Source: Tolypeutes matacus (taxonomy: Eukaryota > Chordata > Mammalia > Cingulata > Chlamyphoridae). Taken from it: 64,000 bases of DNA. Location: NCBI GenBank assembly GCA_026826555.1, contig JAKSZT010053764.1, positions 13,970,543-14,034,542 of the forward strand, written 5' to 3'. The position numbers were made by a program, and so were the translations under genes. Positions 11,886 through 23,777 of the stretch are shown piece after piece. Below the pieces are notes generated by a model. It saw only the letters and a list, made by a program, of their open reading frames with translations, had not been told where the DNA came from and did not search any database. Within the stretch, counting starts at the first letter, position 1, and each line of letters starts with the position of its first letter.

Positions 11886-14800
11886 GAGTCTGCTCAATTT
11901 GCTTAATTCATATCAGAGAGGTCATTTAATATTTGTCCTTCAATATCTGGCTTCCTTCACTCAATACAAGGTTCTCAAGGTTCATCCATGTTATCCCATG
12001 TGGGATATTATATTTAGATCTTTGATCCCTCTTGAGTTGATTTTTGTATAAGGTGTGAGATGGTGTTCCTCTCTCATTCTTTTGGATATAAATATCCAGT
12101 TCTCCAAGCACCATTTATTGAAGAGGCCATTCTCTCCCAGTTGAGTGGGCTTAATGGTCTTGTCCAATGTAAGATGACTGTATATGTGAAGATCTATATC
12201 AGAACTCTCAATTTGGTTCCATTGGTCAGTATGTCTATCCTTGTGCCAATACCATGCAATTTTGACCACTGTAGCTTTGTAGTATGTTTTAAAGTCAGGT
12301 AGTGTGATTCCTCCAATTTCATTTTTCTTTTTCAATATATCTTTGGGTATTCAGGGCCTCTTGCTCTTCCAAATAAATTTCAGAGTTAGTTATTCCAGTT
12401 CAGTAAAAAATGCTGTGTTGATTTTTATTGGAATTGTGTTAAATCTGTAGATCAATTTAGGTATGGTAAGCATCTTAATGATATTTAGTCTTCTCATCCA
12501 TGAACAGGGAATATTCTTCCACTTATTTAAGTTTTCTTTGATTTCCTTTAATAGTATTGTGTATAAATCATTTACATCTTTAGTTAAATTTATTCTTAGG
12601 TATTTCATTCTTTTAGTTGCTATTGCAAAAGGCATTTTTTTCTTGATTTCCTCCTCAGATTGCTCTGTATTGGTGTAGAGAAATGCTACTGATTTTGTGC
12701 ATTGATCTTATAACCTGTGACTTTACTAAATCATCTATATGCTCTAGAAGCTTTGTTGTAGATTTCTCAGGGCTTTCTATGTATAGGATCATGTGGTCTG
12801 CAAATAGGGAAATTTTGACATTTCCTTTCCAATTTGGGGGCCTTTTATATCTTTTTCTTGCGTAAGTGCTTAAGCAAGTATTTCTAAGACAATGATAAAT
12901 AGGAGCGGTGATATTTGGCATCCTTGTATTTTTCCTGATCTTAGAGGGAAAGCTTTTGGATTTCACCATCGTATATGATGTTAGCTGTGGCTTTTTCATA
13001 CATATCCTTTATCATATGAGGGAGTTTCCTTCTATTCCTATCCTTTGCAATGTTTTTATCAGAAAAGGGTGCCATGTTTTGTCAAATGCTTTTTATGCAT
13101 CTAAAGAGATGATCAAGTGATTTTTTTCTTTCAATCTGTTTATGTGGTATATTATGTTGATTGATTTTCTATGTTGAACCATCCTTGCATACCAGGGATG
13201 AAATCCACTTGGTCATGGTGTATAACTTATTTGATGTGTTGATGAATATGATTAACAAGTATTTTGTTGAGGATTTTACCATCTAGGTTCATTAGAGAGA
13301 TTGGTCTGTAATTTTCTTTTCTTGTGGCATCTGTGTTTGGCTTTGATATTAGGGTAATGTTGACATCATAGAATGAGTTAGACAATGTTCCTTCTACTTC
13401 AGTTTTTTGGGAGAGTTTAAGCAGGATTGGTGTTAGTTCTTTCCAGAATGTTTGGTGGAATTCACCTGTGAAGCCATCTGGCCCTGGTCTCTTCTTGGTT
13501 GGGAGCTTTTTGATGACAAATTCAATCTCGTTATTTGTGATTGGTTTGTTGAGTTCAATTTCTTCTTTCATCAGTGTAGGCTGCTTGTGTGTTTCTAGGA
13601 ATTTGTCCGTTTCCTCTAAATTATCCTTCTTGTTGGCATATAATTTTTCAAACTATCCTCTTATGATACTCTTTATTTCCGAAGGGTAAGTGGTGATATC
13701 CCCTTTCTTGTTTCTTATTTTGTGTATTTGCATCTTTCATCTTTTTCCCTTTGTTAGTCTAGCTAAGGGTTTGCCTATTATATTGATATTCTCAAAGAAA
13801 GAGCTTTTGGTTTTGTTGATTTTTTTCTAGTGCTTTGTTATTTTCTGTTTAATTTTGTTCTGCTCTAATCTTTGTTATTTCCTTATTTCTACTTCCTTTG
13901 GGGTTAGTTGGTTGTTCTTTTTCTAGTTCCTCTAAGTGTGCAGTTAAGCCTTCAATTTTAGCTCTTTCTTCTTTTTTGACATATGCATTTATGACTATGA
14001 ATTTCCCTCTCAGTACAGCTTTTCTGCATCCCATAGGTTTTGATGTGTTGTGTTGTCATTTTCATTTGTTTCAAGATTGTTACTGATATCTTTTGTAATT
14101 TCCTCCTTGACCCACTCTTAACTTCTGTGTGCTGTTTAACTTCCATATTTTTGTACTTAATCTATTTTTCAGGCCTTACTGACTTCCAGCTTCATTCTAT
14201 TGTGGTCAGAGAAATTGCTTTGTATAATTTCAGTCTTTCTGAATTCATTGAGAGTTGTTCTGTGGCCTAGCATGTGCTCTATCTTGGAGAATAATCCATG
14301 TGCACTCAAGACGAAAATATACCCCACCATATTTGGTTGTAGTATTCTGAATATGTCTATTTGGTCCAGATCCTCTAATGTATTATTCAAAGTCTTTGTT
14401 TCTTTATTGATTTTCTGTCGAGATGTTCTGTCTAATGGTGACAATGGTGTATTAAAGTCCCCCATTATAATTGTAGAGGCATCTATTTCTCCACTTAGCC
14501 TTTCCAGTGTTTGTCTCATGTATTTTGAGGAGCCCCAGTAAGGTGCATAAATGTTTATGATTGTTCTTTCTTCTTGAAAGATTACCCCTTTTACTAATAT
14601 ATAGTGTCCATCTTTGTCTCTTAAAATAGTTTTGCATTTAAAGTCTATGTTGTCTGATATTATTATAGCTACTCCCACCCTTTTTTGGTTGTTCTTTGCT
14701 TGTAAAATTGTTTTCCAGCCATTCACTTTCATCCTCCTTGAATCTCTGGATCTAAGGTGGGTTTCTTGTAGACAGCATATAGATGGGTCATATTTCCTTA

Positions 14801-14891
14801 TCCACTCTGCCAATCTGTGTCTCTTGCCTGGAGAGTTTAACCCATTAACATTTAGTGTTATTACTGTTAAGGAATTACTTGTATTAGCCAT
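11886..14891 (-). pseudogene. L1 ORF2 (endonuclease-reverse transcriptase), degraded and internally deleted
   Basis: ORF2 supplies the nicking endonuclease and reverse transcriptase for L1 copying. The start at 14891 gives an open N-terminal 240 codons. They carry the EN landmarks NVNGLNSP (residues ~14-21), QETHL (~41-45), GDFNTP (~144-149) and SDHN near the end, so the EN fold is largely preserved. Downstream, 13.57-12.39 kb encodes RT pieces (e.g. [20 protein letters not shown] at 13.44-13.50 kb) in several frames. The RT catalytic motif FADD reads FADH at 12793-12804, which would inactivate it. Near 12010 the sequence jumps from the ORF2 terminus ('ttcatccatgttatcccatg') to the RT thumb ('gagttgatttttgtataagg'), so about 0.7 kb of the C-terminal region, including the cysteine knuckle, is deleted. 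Not functional. Confidence 0.85.
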
Positions 14892-14949
14892 ATTTTCTTT
14901 GGGTTTATATAAGTCATGTTGTTTTTATTTCTCTCTTTTTTTTTTTTTT

Positions 14950-15930
14950 TATTTATTTTTTCTTACACTCTCCTCCAACTCTTTACCTCTTGTTTTTTGT
15001 TTGTTTGTTTGTTTATTTGTTTGTTTTTTGTTTTGTTTTTTTCCTTTCAACCTGCAGCACTCCCTTTAGAATTTTTTGAAGGGCAGGTTTCTTATTGGCA
15101 TACTCTCTTAATTTCTGTTTATCTGTGAATATTTTGAATTCTCCCTTATTTTTGAATGTCAGCTTTGCTAGATAGAGAATTCTTGGCTGAATTTTTTTTT
15201 CTTTTAGCACCTTGACTATGTCATACCACTGCTTTCTTGTCTCCATGGTTTCATATGAGAGATCAGCACTTATTCTCATTGAGCTTCCCTTGTATGTGAT
15301 GATTCTTTTCTCTTACTGCTTTCAGTTTTCTCTCTTTGTCTTGAGCATTGGACAATTTGACAAGTATGTGTCTTTGAGTAGGCCTGCTGCGATTAATACT
15401 GTTTGCAGTGTGCTGCACTTCCTGGACATGTACATCCATCTCCTTCAATAGAGTTGGGAAATTTTCAGCTATTATTTCTTCCAACACTCCTTCTGTACCC
15501 TTTCCCTTGTCTTCTCCCTCTGGGATGCCTATAATGTGTATGTTTGTGCATTTTGTGTTGTCATTCACAAACCTAAGTCCCTGTTGGACTTTTTCTATCT
15601 TTTTATCTATCTGTTCTTCTATTTGTTTGATTTCAGATGTACTGTCTTGCACATCACTAATTCTTTCCTCTGCCTGTTCAAATCTGCTCTTATGTGCTTC
15701 CAGTGTATTTTTTATTTCTTAGATTGTGCCTTTCATCACTATCATATCTGTTATCTTTTTACATATGTTTATAATTCTTCAGTATGTTCTCCTACTGTCT
15801 TCTTAAAATCCTTAGTCTCTTCCTTCACTTCTTTAAGTTGGTTCATGATATTTGCTTGGACAGCTCTGATTAGTTCTTCCATGTTCTGCATCTCCTACTG
15901 GTTTTTAGTTTGTTCATTGTACCAGGCCAG
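14950..15930 (-). pseudogene. L1 ORF1 (RNA-binding chaperone), frameshifted
   Basis: ORF1p binds L1 RNA as a coiled-coil trimer. The middle and C-terminal parts are readable in two frames: 15263-15652 (IHIIGIPEGED..., the RRM start) and 15013-15279 (MRISADLSYETMETRKQW..., the C-terminal domain, with YLAKLTF where the intact copy has YPAKLAF). The frame break lies near 15270-15280. Alignment by eye with the intact ORF1 at 54527 places CTG at 15928-15930 where that copy has its ATG, so the start codon appears lost. A T-rich tract (14936-15050) separates it from ORF2. A damaged relative of the 54.5-kb ORF1. Confidence 0.8.
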
Positions 15931-16954
15931 GTGTTCCTGTTTATTAGTATGGTTTATAATTTTTTGTTGGTGTTTAGGCATCTCTTTATCTTCATGGGTT
16001 TATTCAGTTGATTAGTTTTTCTCTTTACTCTGTGGTTTTGTTTAGTTGCTGTTCTTGTTTGTGTGGTAAGTTTTCTCTTGACAAGTTGTTCCTCATTCTT
16101 TTGCCTTGCTGTTGTGTATGTTTCCTTGAAAGAAAAAGATTAGGGCCAGAGTAAGGGAAAGAGGTAAGAAGAGAAAAAGGATAATAGTAATAATAATAGT
16201 AAAAGGTAGAAGAGGAACTGCATATGACCTAAGACAATGAATAATTAACTCATGTAAGAAGTGCAGAGGAATAAGAGTTTAAAAAATGGGGTACAAACAA
16301 TGAAATGAAAAACTTAATAGAGAAATATATCTCAAATGAATTAACAGGCCAGAATGATAAGAAGAGAAGAAAAAAGAAAAACAAAAAAACAAGACAATAA
16401 GTTTAAAAAAAGAAAGCAGAGAATGGAGGAAACATAAAAACAAGAAAAATTGAAGACAAACAAAGAGAGGTGGAATGTAAGAACAAAACATAAAGCAGAA
16501 GATAGGAAGATGAAGGTAGGAAAAGAATTAGCATAGGTAGACAAAATTGGTATACAAAAAAATGGGGAAACAAAGGGAAGGGGGAAACACAGCAAACAAG
16601 AAACAAGACAGCAGCACCTAATTTAAAAAAAAGAAAAAAAAAAAAAACAGGGGGAGGGGAGAAAGGGGAGGCAAAAAAAGAACAAAAAACTAGCACTCAA
16701 GCAAGCAATCAGACAAAAACTTAGGAAAAGCAGCCTTCCCTCTTAGGCCCCTGAGGAGCTTCTCAGGCTGCAGGTGTTCATCAATTACCCTGCAGCCTGC
16801 CCTCTGCTGGTTTTGATTCGGGTTTCAGCAAGTAAACTAAGTTAAATTTTAAAAAAGAAAACTTTTTAAAGAAAAGGAAGAGACCCAAGGAAGCTAATAC
16901 AAAAATAATGTTTATGTGTTCCCTGTCCTAAAGTATCAGCTGGGTGTTTATAAG

Positions 16955-17045
16955 CCAGTGGATTACTACTCTAAGGAGAGCCAGGAAACGAACTAGGGAC
17001 CTCGTATATTTAAATTGGAGACTCCTCCATTGAGCTAAACTTTCT
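16955..17045 (-). repeat. tRNA-like (SINE head-like) segment inside the L1 5' UTR
   Basis: In L1 sense the segment reads TTTAGCTCAATGGAGGAGT (A-box-like, at about 17041-17023) and then GGTCCCTAGTTCGTTTCC (B-box-like, at about 17001-16984), spaced as in a tRNA-derived SINE head and close in wording to the DAS SINE heads elsewhere in the window. No matching segment was found in the 5' UTR of the 52.7-kb L1. It may be a SINE fragment that inserted in this copy, or a captured part of the UTR. Transcriptional activity is not shown. Confidence 0.5.
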
Positions 17046-17940
17046 CGTTGGGTCAGTTAGCTAGAGAGCTATCCAGTCACTTTCCCTAGGGCAGGTTTGA
17101 CTCTTTGCAGTTGGGTAGATTCCTGCTGATTAGGAGCCTGTCTATCTTTGCCCCCTTTCTATTCTTATTGCTTTCTCTCCCAGGGCAGCAGGACACGATC
17201 GCCTGTGTGATTGGATCCCCCTTCACCTCCCCCAGTCAGGTTGAGTTCCCTTCTGAAATTCAAATGGGACCCTGGTATCCAAACTCACTGCAGAGAAATG
17301 ACTCTCATCCCTCTTCCAGCTCTCCCCCTCCTCCCAGGGGACCCTAAATAGGCCCTTGGAAGGTTATTAAGTATTTCCTACTGCTCACCTCCCTTAGGGG
17401 AGTTGGGATTTTAATAGTTTTCAGCACCAGAGTAGTCAATTGCCTGACTCCGCCCTCTCCCATTCCATGTTCATCTCTCCCTGGTCGGCTAGGTAAATGA
17501 AGCTGCCTTAGCAGATTGTCCCTCCCCTCTTCCCGGAGCCACCTCTCACCAGCTGGTATGCTCCCTAAAGTTCAACAGGGGTCCAGGTAACCAAACCCAC
17601 AGAAAGGAAACCCCTCTCTACCCCTCACCAGAACCCTCTTACTCCCAGAGAATGCTCTCTCTTGCTTGGGGCTGGTGGGAGTCAGGGGGTTCTCATCGGC
17701 TTTTTGCTTTGAGAGTGGGGCTTAGCCTCCCGCTGTTTCCAGCCACCGGGGTGAGAAACTCGTGGTTTTCCCTTGGGCTTTTTATCTCTTTGTCCAGTTC
17801 CCTCCCAGTTGATGCCCTGAAGCCTCCTGCTCTGTGGGTTCCCAAAACAGCTCACTCAGGCAGGATTTTGCCCCTTCTCAGCCACTTTTTTTTTTTTTTT
17901 TTTTTTTTGCGAGAGAACTGGTGAATGCCCACTTAACTTG

Positions 17941-17952
17941 ATGCCATCTTGC
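17941..17952 (-). promoter_or_regulatory. YY1-like site at the L1 5' terminus
   Basis: In L1 sense the element begins near TTCAGCAAGATGGCATC. AAGATGGC is the YY1 core found at the start of many mammalian L1 5' UTRs, where YY1 is known to direct initiation to +1. The 52.67-kb L1 has the same core at its own 5' end. Confidence 0.7.
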
Positions 17953-17962
17953 TGAAAAAAAC

Positions 17963-17976
17963 CTGTCATGCTTTCT
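17963..17976 (+). repeat. Target-site duplication, right copy
   Basis: CTGTCATGCTTTCT, identical to 8981-8994. Confidence 0.9.
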
Positions 17977-19207
17977 AATGCTTTATTTTGAGGACAGTGG
18001 TAACTGACTTGCTTGATGAATACAGATAAGAAATAATACTGGAGCCTTATTTGTATGTCATTTTTCCCAACAGGAAATGAATTAGAAAAGTGCTGTTTAC
18101 AATGCTCTTTCCTGATAATAATGATCTACATTTTCTTGTCTAGCACTTTCCACAATCTCAGAAAATTTATTGAGTGATTTTTTAAAATTCAGGTATTTAC
18201 AATTCACCTGACTAGTACTGATCCTTAATTTTTCAGCTAGAAAAGAGAAAGAATGATGGAAAATGGCCTGGGTAGATCTTGTTGCATGTGAAATTCCAAG
18301 AATTTATAACTGCATTTTCTAGCCCTAAAAGTCATTCAGCTCGTTGCACAACTCTTTACTCCAGAATCATATGAAGGTAAATAGGGCTGTGGTGTGTCAA
18401 AATTACACTCCGTTAGAATAAGAAAGGGACAAAGTGGCCTATACTCCCAGGTAGCTATTCTATGTTGATTTTATTCCAAGTCTAATGTTGACAAAAGTAG
18501 GATGCCTGGCACTTAAGCATTAAAGGCAGCACCTGAGTAGCATTTACAATAAATGATTCACTGAGTAGATTGCTCCCTGCTGGGCTAATAGAGTTTGTTT
18601 TGCTTTATTAATCTGCAATATTTAGAGCGTGTGACTGCTGAAAGAGACCCAAGATCACTAATAATTAGAACAATGAATAGAAGGGGGTTTGAAAGGCTTT
18701 GGGAGCTTTGGCTTTTCTTTCAGAACAATAGATTAGATGGAAGAGCCTTTATCCAGCCCTTACTAATTCTAGACACTGCCCTATGCATTTATCTTGGTCA
18801 TGGCAATGTGCCTCTCAGGTCTCTGACAGTGGGGAGTTTGATTGGTCTCAACTTCTATGGTGTCAACCTCTCTATTGGCCTCAAATTCTATGATCTGAAA
18901 CCCATCCTGCCTTCCCACACAGGTCCTGCTTCCTATGGGCTAGCTTCTAGACAATACTGAAGCATGTCTGAATACTAAGAGGGGCCCAATCTTGAGAGAT
19001 GAGAGACTGCTCATCCACCTTGATGACTTTTCTTAGACCTGTGCCGTAGTATAAGACTCTTTCACCCACCCTTCCTTCTTTCCATCTCTCCTTCACAAAA
19101 GTCAGACCTACCCCCTTGGTCTGATGGTTCTTCCGGTTCCCCTGAATCCTTCCCCATTTTTCCTCACAACCATTTCCTCTAATAAATCACTTGTACATCT
19201 AATCTCA
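17977..19207. other. Non-coding stretch, nothing recognised
   Basis: No named repeat. The open frame at 18595-18960 (121 codons) has no recognisable domain, no splice or promoter context and no similarity I can name. I treat it as chance. Confidence 0.45.
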
Positions 19208-19621
19208 TGTTATGGATTAAACCATGACCCCTACAAAGACATGTTTAAGTCCTAATCCCCAGTCCTGTGGATGTGAACCTATTTGTAAATAGGATCTTCG
19301 AAGAGCCTATTAATTAAAATAAGGCTGAACTGATCAGGGTGTACCTTAATCCAATATGACTGGAGCCTTTATGAGCAGAGGGAATTTGGACACAGTCGGG
19401 AAGAGACAGATGGGGAGAGAGAGGGCCAAGTGATGGAGGCAGGGTTTGAGTTATGGATTGGTAGAAAGCCACTACCAGAATGCTACAGACTTCAGGGAAA
19501 GCGTTTTCCTGCCAACATCTTGATTTTGGACTTGTAGTCTCCAAATCTGTGAGAAAATAAACCCCTGTTTAAGCCAACCAGTCTCTATTATATGTTACAG
19601 CAACCCTGGGAAACTAAGACA
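19208..19621 (+). mobile_element. Solo LTR, MLT1-type (MaLR)
   Basis: Starts TGTTATGGATTAAACCATGA and ends GGGAAACTAAGACA, the classical MLT1 borders. It has the internal phrases 'taagtcctaatccccagt', 'ccaatatgactgg', 'ggaatttggacacag' and 'cttgattttggacttgtagt', and the polyadenylation-like 'gagaaaataaacccctgtt'. No internal retroviral sequence is attached, so it is a solo LTR. No clear 5-bp duplication remains. Confidence 0.9.
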
Positions 19622-19899
19622 TTTCTACTTAGAAGTAGAAACCTACTTCTCAGGGGACACAGACTGATGTGGGGTTTTTTAAAACATTGATTCATTTAGT
19701 CCTTACAAATATCCCAAGAAGTAATTTATTTTTCAGGACTCTTTTTTAAATAACAGAAAATTGAATTTTTAACAAAATAACTTAAGTGTTATCAACCCAT
19801 CCAACCACATGGACTGAGAATGAAGAAGAGGTGGTGGGTTTTGGGGTTCTCTTTGCAAAAGGAGAGCAGTTGCTGAGCATCATATTGTGATCATAGAAA

Positions 19900-19971
19900 T
19901 ATATTGTTATTATCCCCATATTACAGATTTTAAAATGGAAACTCTGAGCAGTTAAACCATTTGCCTAAGGA
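19900..19971 (-). mobile_element. MIR fragment
   Basis: 'tattatccccatattacaga' followed by 'tggaaactctgagcagttaa' is the reverse complement of the MIR core around 'tctgtaaaatggggataata'. Short and diverged. Confidence 0.55.
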
Positions 19972-20165
19972 AGGGGTTCTTAAATTTTAGAGAGCATCAT
20001 CATTACTTGCAGGGCTTGTTTTTGTTTGTTTGGTTGGTTGGTTTGGTTTGGTTTTTTAAAGATTCAGCAAACCTGGATCGAGTTGCAAGAATTTGCATTT
20101 CTATCAAGTTCCCAGGTCATATCTAACTTGATCCAAGAACCACACTTTTGGAACCACTTCTCTGA
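19972..20165 (+). mobile_element. MER5A-like hAT (Charlie) DNA transposon
   Basis: 'ggggttcttaaattttagag' at the start and 'ccacacttttggaaccactt' at the end are imperfect inverted ends, with the hallmark 'gaatttgcatttctatcaag' and 'ttcccaggtcat' between them. A G/T-rich TTTG/GGTT microsatellite (20020-20056) has expanded inside. Non-autonomous and non-coding. Confidence 0.8.
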
Positions 20166-20189
20166 ATAATGAAAAGATGTTAACTCTAA

Positions 20190-20365
20190 GTTCCAGGGAC
20201 TGTTATAAGGTTTACATACACTAACTAATTTAATCTTCACAATACTATTATTACTATTACTATCTCCATTTTAATATTTTAGGAAATTAGGGTTCAAAGA
20301 GGCTAAGTGACTTTACCAGGGACAAACATTAGAATGTGTTAAAGCTGGAAATCAAACACAGATGG
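20190..20365 (-). mobile_element. MIR SINE
   Basis: Antisense MIR: 'taatttaatcttcacaatac', 'ctccattttaatattttagg', 'aggctaagtgactttaccag', 'aaagctggaaatcaaac'. Internal ATT triplets are slightly expanded. Confidence 0.75.
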
Positions 20366-21409
20366 CTCCTAGAGTAAACTGTCCTAAGACAAACAGCTAG
20401 AAGGATGACACCTGCCTATGAAAAATAGCAGTCAACTAGTTCCTCACAATTGGGTTACTCATGGCCTATGTGATTTGAAGTTAAAAATCAATTAACTACC
20501 ATTTCCCCAAGAACATCCATGTTAATTATATCCCAAGCACATAAAGGCACATAAAATGGTTATAAAAGTGCCCATTTATAACCCTGAACACAATACAGAC
20601 CATAGAAACACCTAGGAAGGACATGCTTCTCTCAGATATTTCTTCCCCTTTAGCTCCTGCTGCAGTGTGAAATTTTAATATCTCATCAGTATATAGCTGT
20701 CATAAACCACTGTTCCTTTTTATCTAGTTTCTAATGCAAGAAGAAGCACATTCTTAATAATGACCTAAACCTACCTTATGAAATAATGCTTTAAGATAAT
20801 GAACTCTAAATTTCAGGTGATTATTTTTAAGTTCACTGCAACTTTTTTGAGGGGGAATTTTTACTACCAGCTTAATTTCTCCAGAAAACTACAGCCATTG
20901 TCACATTGTTACTACAGGAACAGTTTCCTAGTTTCCTTAAAGGTTTATTGGATTTTAGAGAAGAAATTATCAAGTTAGATCGTGATACATCCTTGATGTC
21001 AAGCACAATCTCATTTATACAAAAACTGAATCATAAAACAATATTAATTCTAGTTTCCAAACAGCCCATAGTTGAGGAAGGGAAACCACAAAAGGAGCCC
21101 AGGGCTAAAGAGAAATGTTTACAATTGCCTAGACCTATAGAGACTAGGGATTGCTATATGCATAGTCAAACACAAAGGTACCCCTAGGCCCTGGTTGCAG
21201 CTGGAAGGAAGAGGAAAACGTGGAGCCACCAGGTACACTGGTTAAGGCTAGGCCCAGAAGTGGCACGTATTATTTCTGTTCACTTTCTGTTGGAAAGAAC
21301 TGAGTCACACGGTCACACCTAGCCACAAGGGAATCTAGAAAATGAGACCTAGTATTGGACCCAAGAAGAAGGGAAAAATGGGTTTTGGTGAACAACTAGC
21401 TGGGTTTTT
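20366..21409. other. Non-coding stretch, nothing recognised
   Basis: Single-copy-looking sequence with no protein-like frame (20906-21187 has no domain) and no clear repeat. Confidence 0.45.
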
Positions 21410-21590
21410 TTTAGTACCATATGTGATTTATTTTACTTGATCCTCACAACTACCCAGTGATGTAGGAATTTTCATTCCCATCTTATAGATGACACAGCTG
21501 AAACACAGACAGGTCGAATAGTGTGTTCAAGTTCACTTTAAGCCACTAAGAAGTAGCAGAGCTGGAATTCAAACCACAGCGCACCTGCCT
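21410..21590 (-). mobile_element. MIR SINE
   Basis: Antisense MIR: 'gatcctcacaactacccag', 'cattcccatcttatagatga', 'acagctgaaacacagacagg', 'agtagcagagctggaattca'. Well preserved across the core. Confidence 0.8.
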
Positions 21591-23547
21591 TCAAGCGTGT
21601 ACATGGAACTACCACAACGTGGAACTACTATGACACATGACTTTTCTCATCACTCTAAACACGTGGATGGCTATAATATGCACTAGAGTGAAAAGAAGTT
21701 CTTTTTCTTTTAATGTGAGAATAGTTAATAGCAATGATGTATATGTGGTTTCAGAAAAATTGTAAATCTTGAAAAGAAGCTTTAAAGTTTAATCCATGAC
21801 CTATCCATGAGAGACACAAGGGCCATTTATTTCACTACAGCTTGTCTCTTACAAATATTTCAATCAGTTTTTGTACTCCATTGGGGGTGATGTGGGGTAA
21901 TGTTATAATAATGAAGTTGTTTCTAAATAGAAGGTGTTTTTGGCTGGCACTAAGAGGAAATGAAATCAAAGCAGGGCTGGCTATGAACATTAAGTTGAAA
22001 ACAATAGCTGAGCTGCACGACATTTGAAAGATTAAGGAGTTAGTTTATTGTCATTTTGTTTCACAAGTGCAATTTGATTTCTACAGCCTTTTTATATTCA
22101 TCATATTTCAAATGTCTGCCACATGTACCAAAACAGACAGATATGTGCTCCCTGCAGAGGGAATCCTGGGTTGCCTGACACTTGGAATGTGAAGACAGAA
22201 AAATGGCTCCTTGGTCCAAAAGGGCTGGAGCATGCAGTATTGGCCACTTTCTGAAGGTAGCTCATGACCATTGCAGGATTGGAAATACAAAGGGGCAAAG
22301 AAAAGGAAAAATAGGAGGGAGTCGCCTGCTAGAGTAAAGTGATTTAGGAAACTTTACCAAACAATAGTATTAAAAAATATCAAAGTAAATATTAAAGAAC
22401 TTGGCAGACCATTAAAACAGAAGGACTATTTCAAACATACTTTTTTTTGAGTTCTTTAAGATGAGAGAGAATTCAGGAACTGGTGATGTTTACCAGGCAG
22501 CTCATCTATTGCTTTCTTGGGCACGACATCTGCTAGGGCAGCCAGCATTCGGGACTGGAAGGAGTGATTAGCTTGGGCTCACTGCACTCCTATACCACCT
22601 GCCCATGGCTGGCAGAGTGCACACCAGTGAAATAGCAGCAGCAGCGTCTCACTGGGAAGGAGAAATGGGCTTGGCTGATAAGTGACAGAGAGTTTCACAC
22701 CTGGCCATTTACCGTTTGAAAAATTCAAACAAACAAAAGGAAGTGCTGCAGATATGCAATCCTAGGACATTCGGGTGAAATAAACCATCAGACCTCCCCC
22801 TCCACATTCCACGGATGCACCCAGAACAACACCAGACACTACCCTACACTGCGGTCTTCTCCATCCTGGAGTATCCAATGTCCTCATGGCCTCGACTCAG
22901 TGTTGCCGTGTCCTGGCAGTCGTGTGCATAGCCTTGCTCTTTCTTTTTTCCAATGACCTCTCTAAGGTCATGGATCCACTTGAGAGGCAAGAGAAACATG
23001 AGTGAGGAAGTAGCTTTCCTTGGATAAGTCAAATGTCATCCGTGCAATGAGAATGCAGTCCCACAGGATAGGTGCAGGCCATTTCTGCTTCCCTGCATTT
23101 CTTTAACCACCTGCAGTGTAAAGGCTTTTCCTTATTACTTGCATTGTGCACAATTACTCGCCAGCTGCACTAACAGCTTTCGTTTCTGTATGTCTTTACT
23201 AAGTTCTACATGACACAGCCATGTACTCTGAATTCCAGGACTGCAGTAGGAATACGGCCTCCTTGTGGCTGGGTTGTCACTTGGAGGGTATGCCAACCAG
23301 GCTGGTCTTAAGTTGCTACCAGGAGAAAGACAGACACATCATACCCAGAAATGGTCAATACAGAATCCCAGATTTTCAATGTCTAAATATAACACCCACC
23401 GCCATCCATTTCTTCCTAACCAGGGGGCAGCCAAGAATTAATGTCCCTTTCTGGGAACAGCTGCATGGATTGAGCAAATTGCCTTACTAAGGTGTGTAGA
23501 CCAGGAGGGGTTGAGAGAGGTAGAGTCAGAAACAATTTTGAGTTAAT
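21591..23547. other. Non-coding stretch, nothing recognised
   Basis: About 2 kb, less AT-rich than the surroundings (notably 22.5-23.0 kb). No exon-like frame with splice context and no named repeat. Whether it is conserved cannot be judged from one sequence. Confidence 0.45.
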
Positions 23548-23777
23548 TTTTTTTTTTTTTTTTTTTTGAGGTAGCGGGCCTGGGATTGAACCCAGGACCT
23601 CATATGTGAGAAGCCAGCACTCACCACTGAGCCACATAGGCTCCCATGTGTTGGTTTTTTTTCATTTGTTTTGTGCTTGTTTGTTTGTTTGTTTTTTCTG
23701 GGAGGCACCAGGAACCAAACCCGGGACCTCCCATGTGGAAAGCAGGTACTCAACCGCTTGAGCCACATCCACTCCCC
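23548..23777 (-). mobile_element. DAS-type SINE, dimeric tRNA-derived
   Basis: Two tRNA-like heads in tandem, read on the minus strand. The first has TGGCTCAAGCGGTTGAG (A box) and GTCCCGGGTTTGGTTCC (B box). The second has TGGCTCAGTGGTGAG and GGGTTCAATCCC. An A/C-rich spacer lies between them and a long A tail (T run 23550-23570) ends it. SINEs of this tRNA-Ala-like type are characteristic of xenarthrans, and they are transcribed by RNA polymerase III and copied by L1. The open frames here are read-through of SINE sequence. Confidence 0.85.

Larger units (their letters stand above)
15931..17962 (-). promoter_or_regulatory. 5' UTR / internal promoter region of the 9-kb L1
   Basis: About 2.0 kb between the ORF1 start and the 5' end of the element. 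L1 5' UTRs carry an internal RNA polymerase II promoter; that function is inferred here from position. The ORF1-proximal part (16130-16735) is a long purine-rich tract on the plus strand, hence pyrimidine-rich in L1 sense. The distal part (17080-17960) is GC-richer. A 26-base T run at 17886-17908 (A run in sense) lies just inside the 5' end. The 5' end itself has a YY1-like site and is followed directly by the target duplication, so the element is full length at its 5' end. Confidence 0.75.

Noticed and set aside
16279..16696. Minus-strand frames rich in Phe/Ser/Leu/Pro that look like membrane segments
   Set aside because: Low-complexity translation of the pyrimidine-rich L1 5' UTR.
23548..23777. 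Candidate tRNA gene (A and B boxes)
   Set aside because: Two heads in tandem with A-rich linker and tail identify a SINE; the tRNA fold is degraded. The same holds at 40.6 and 61.7 kb.
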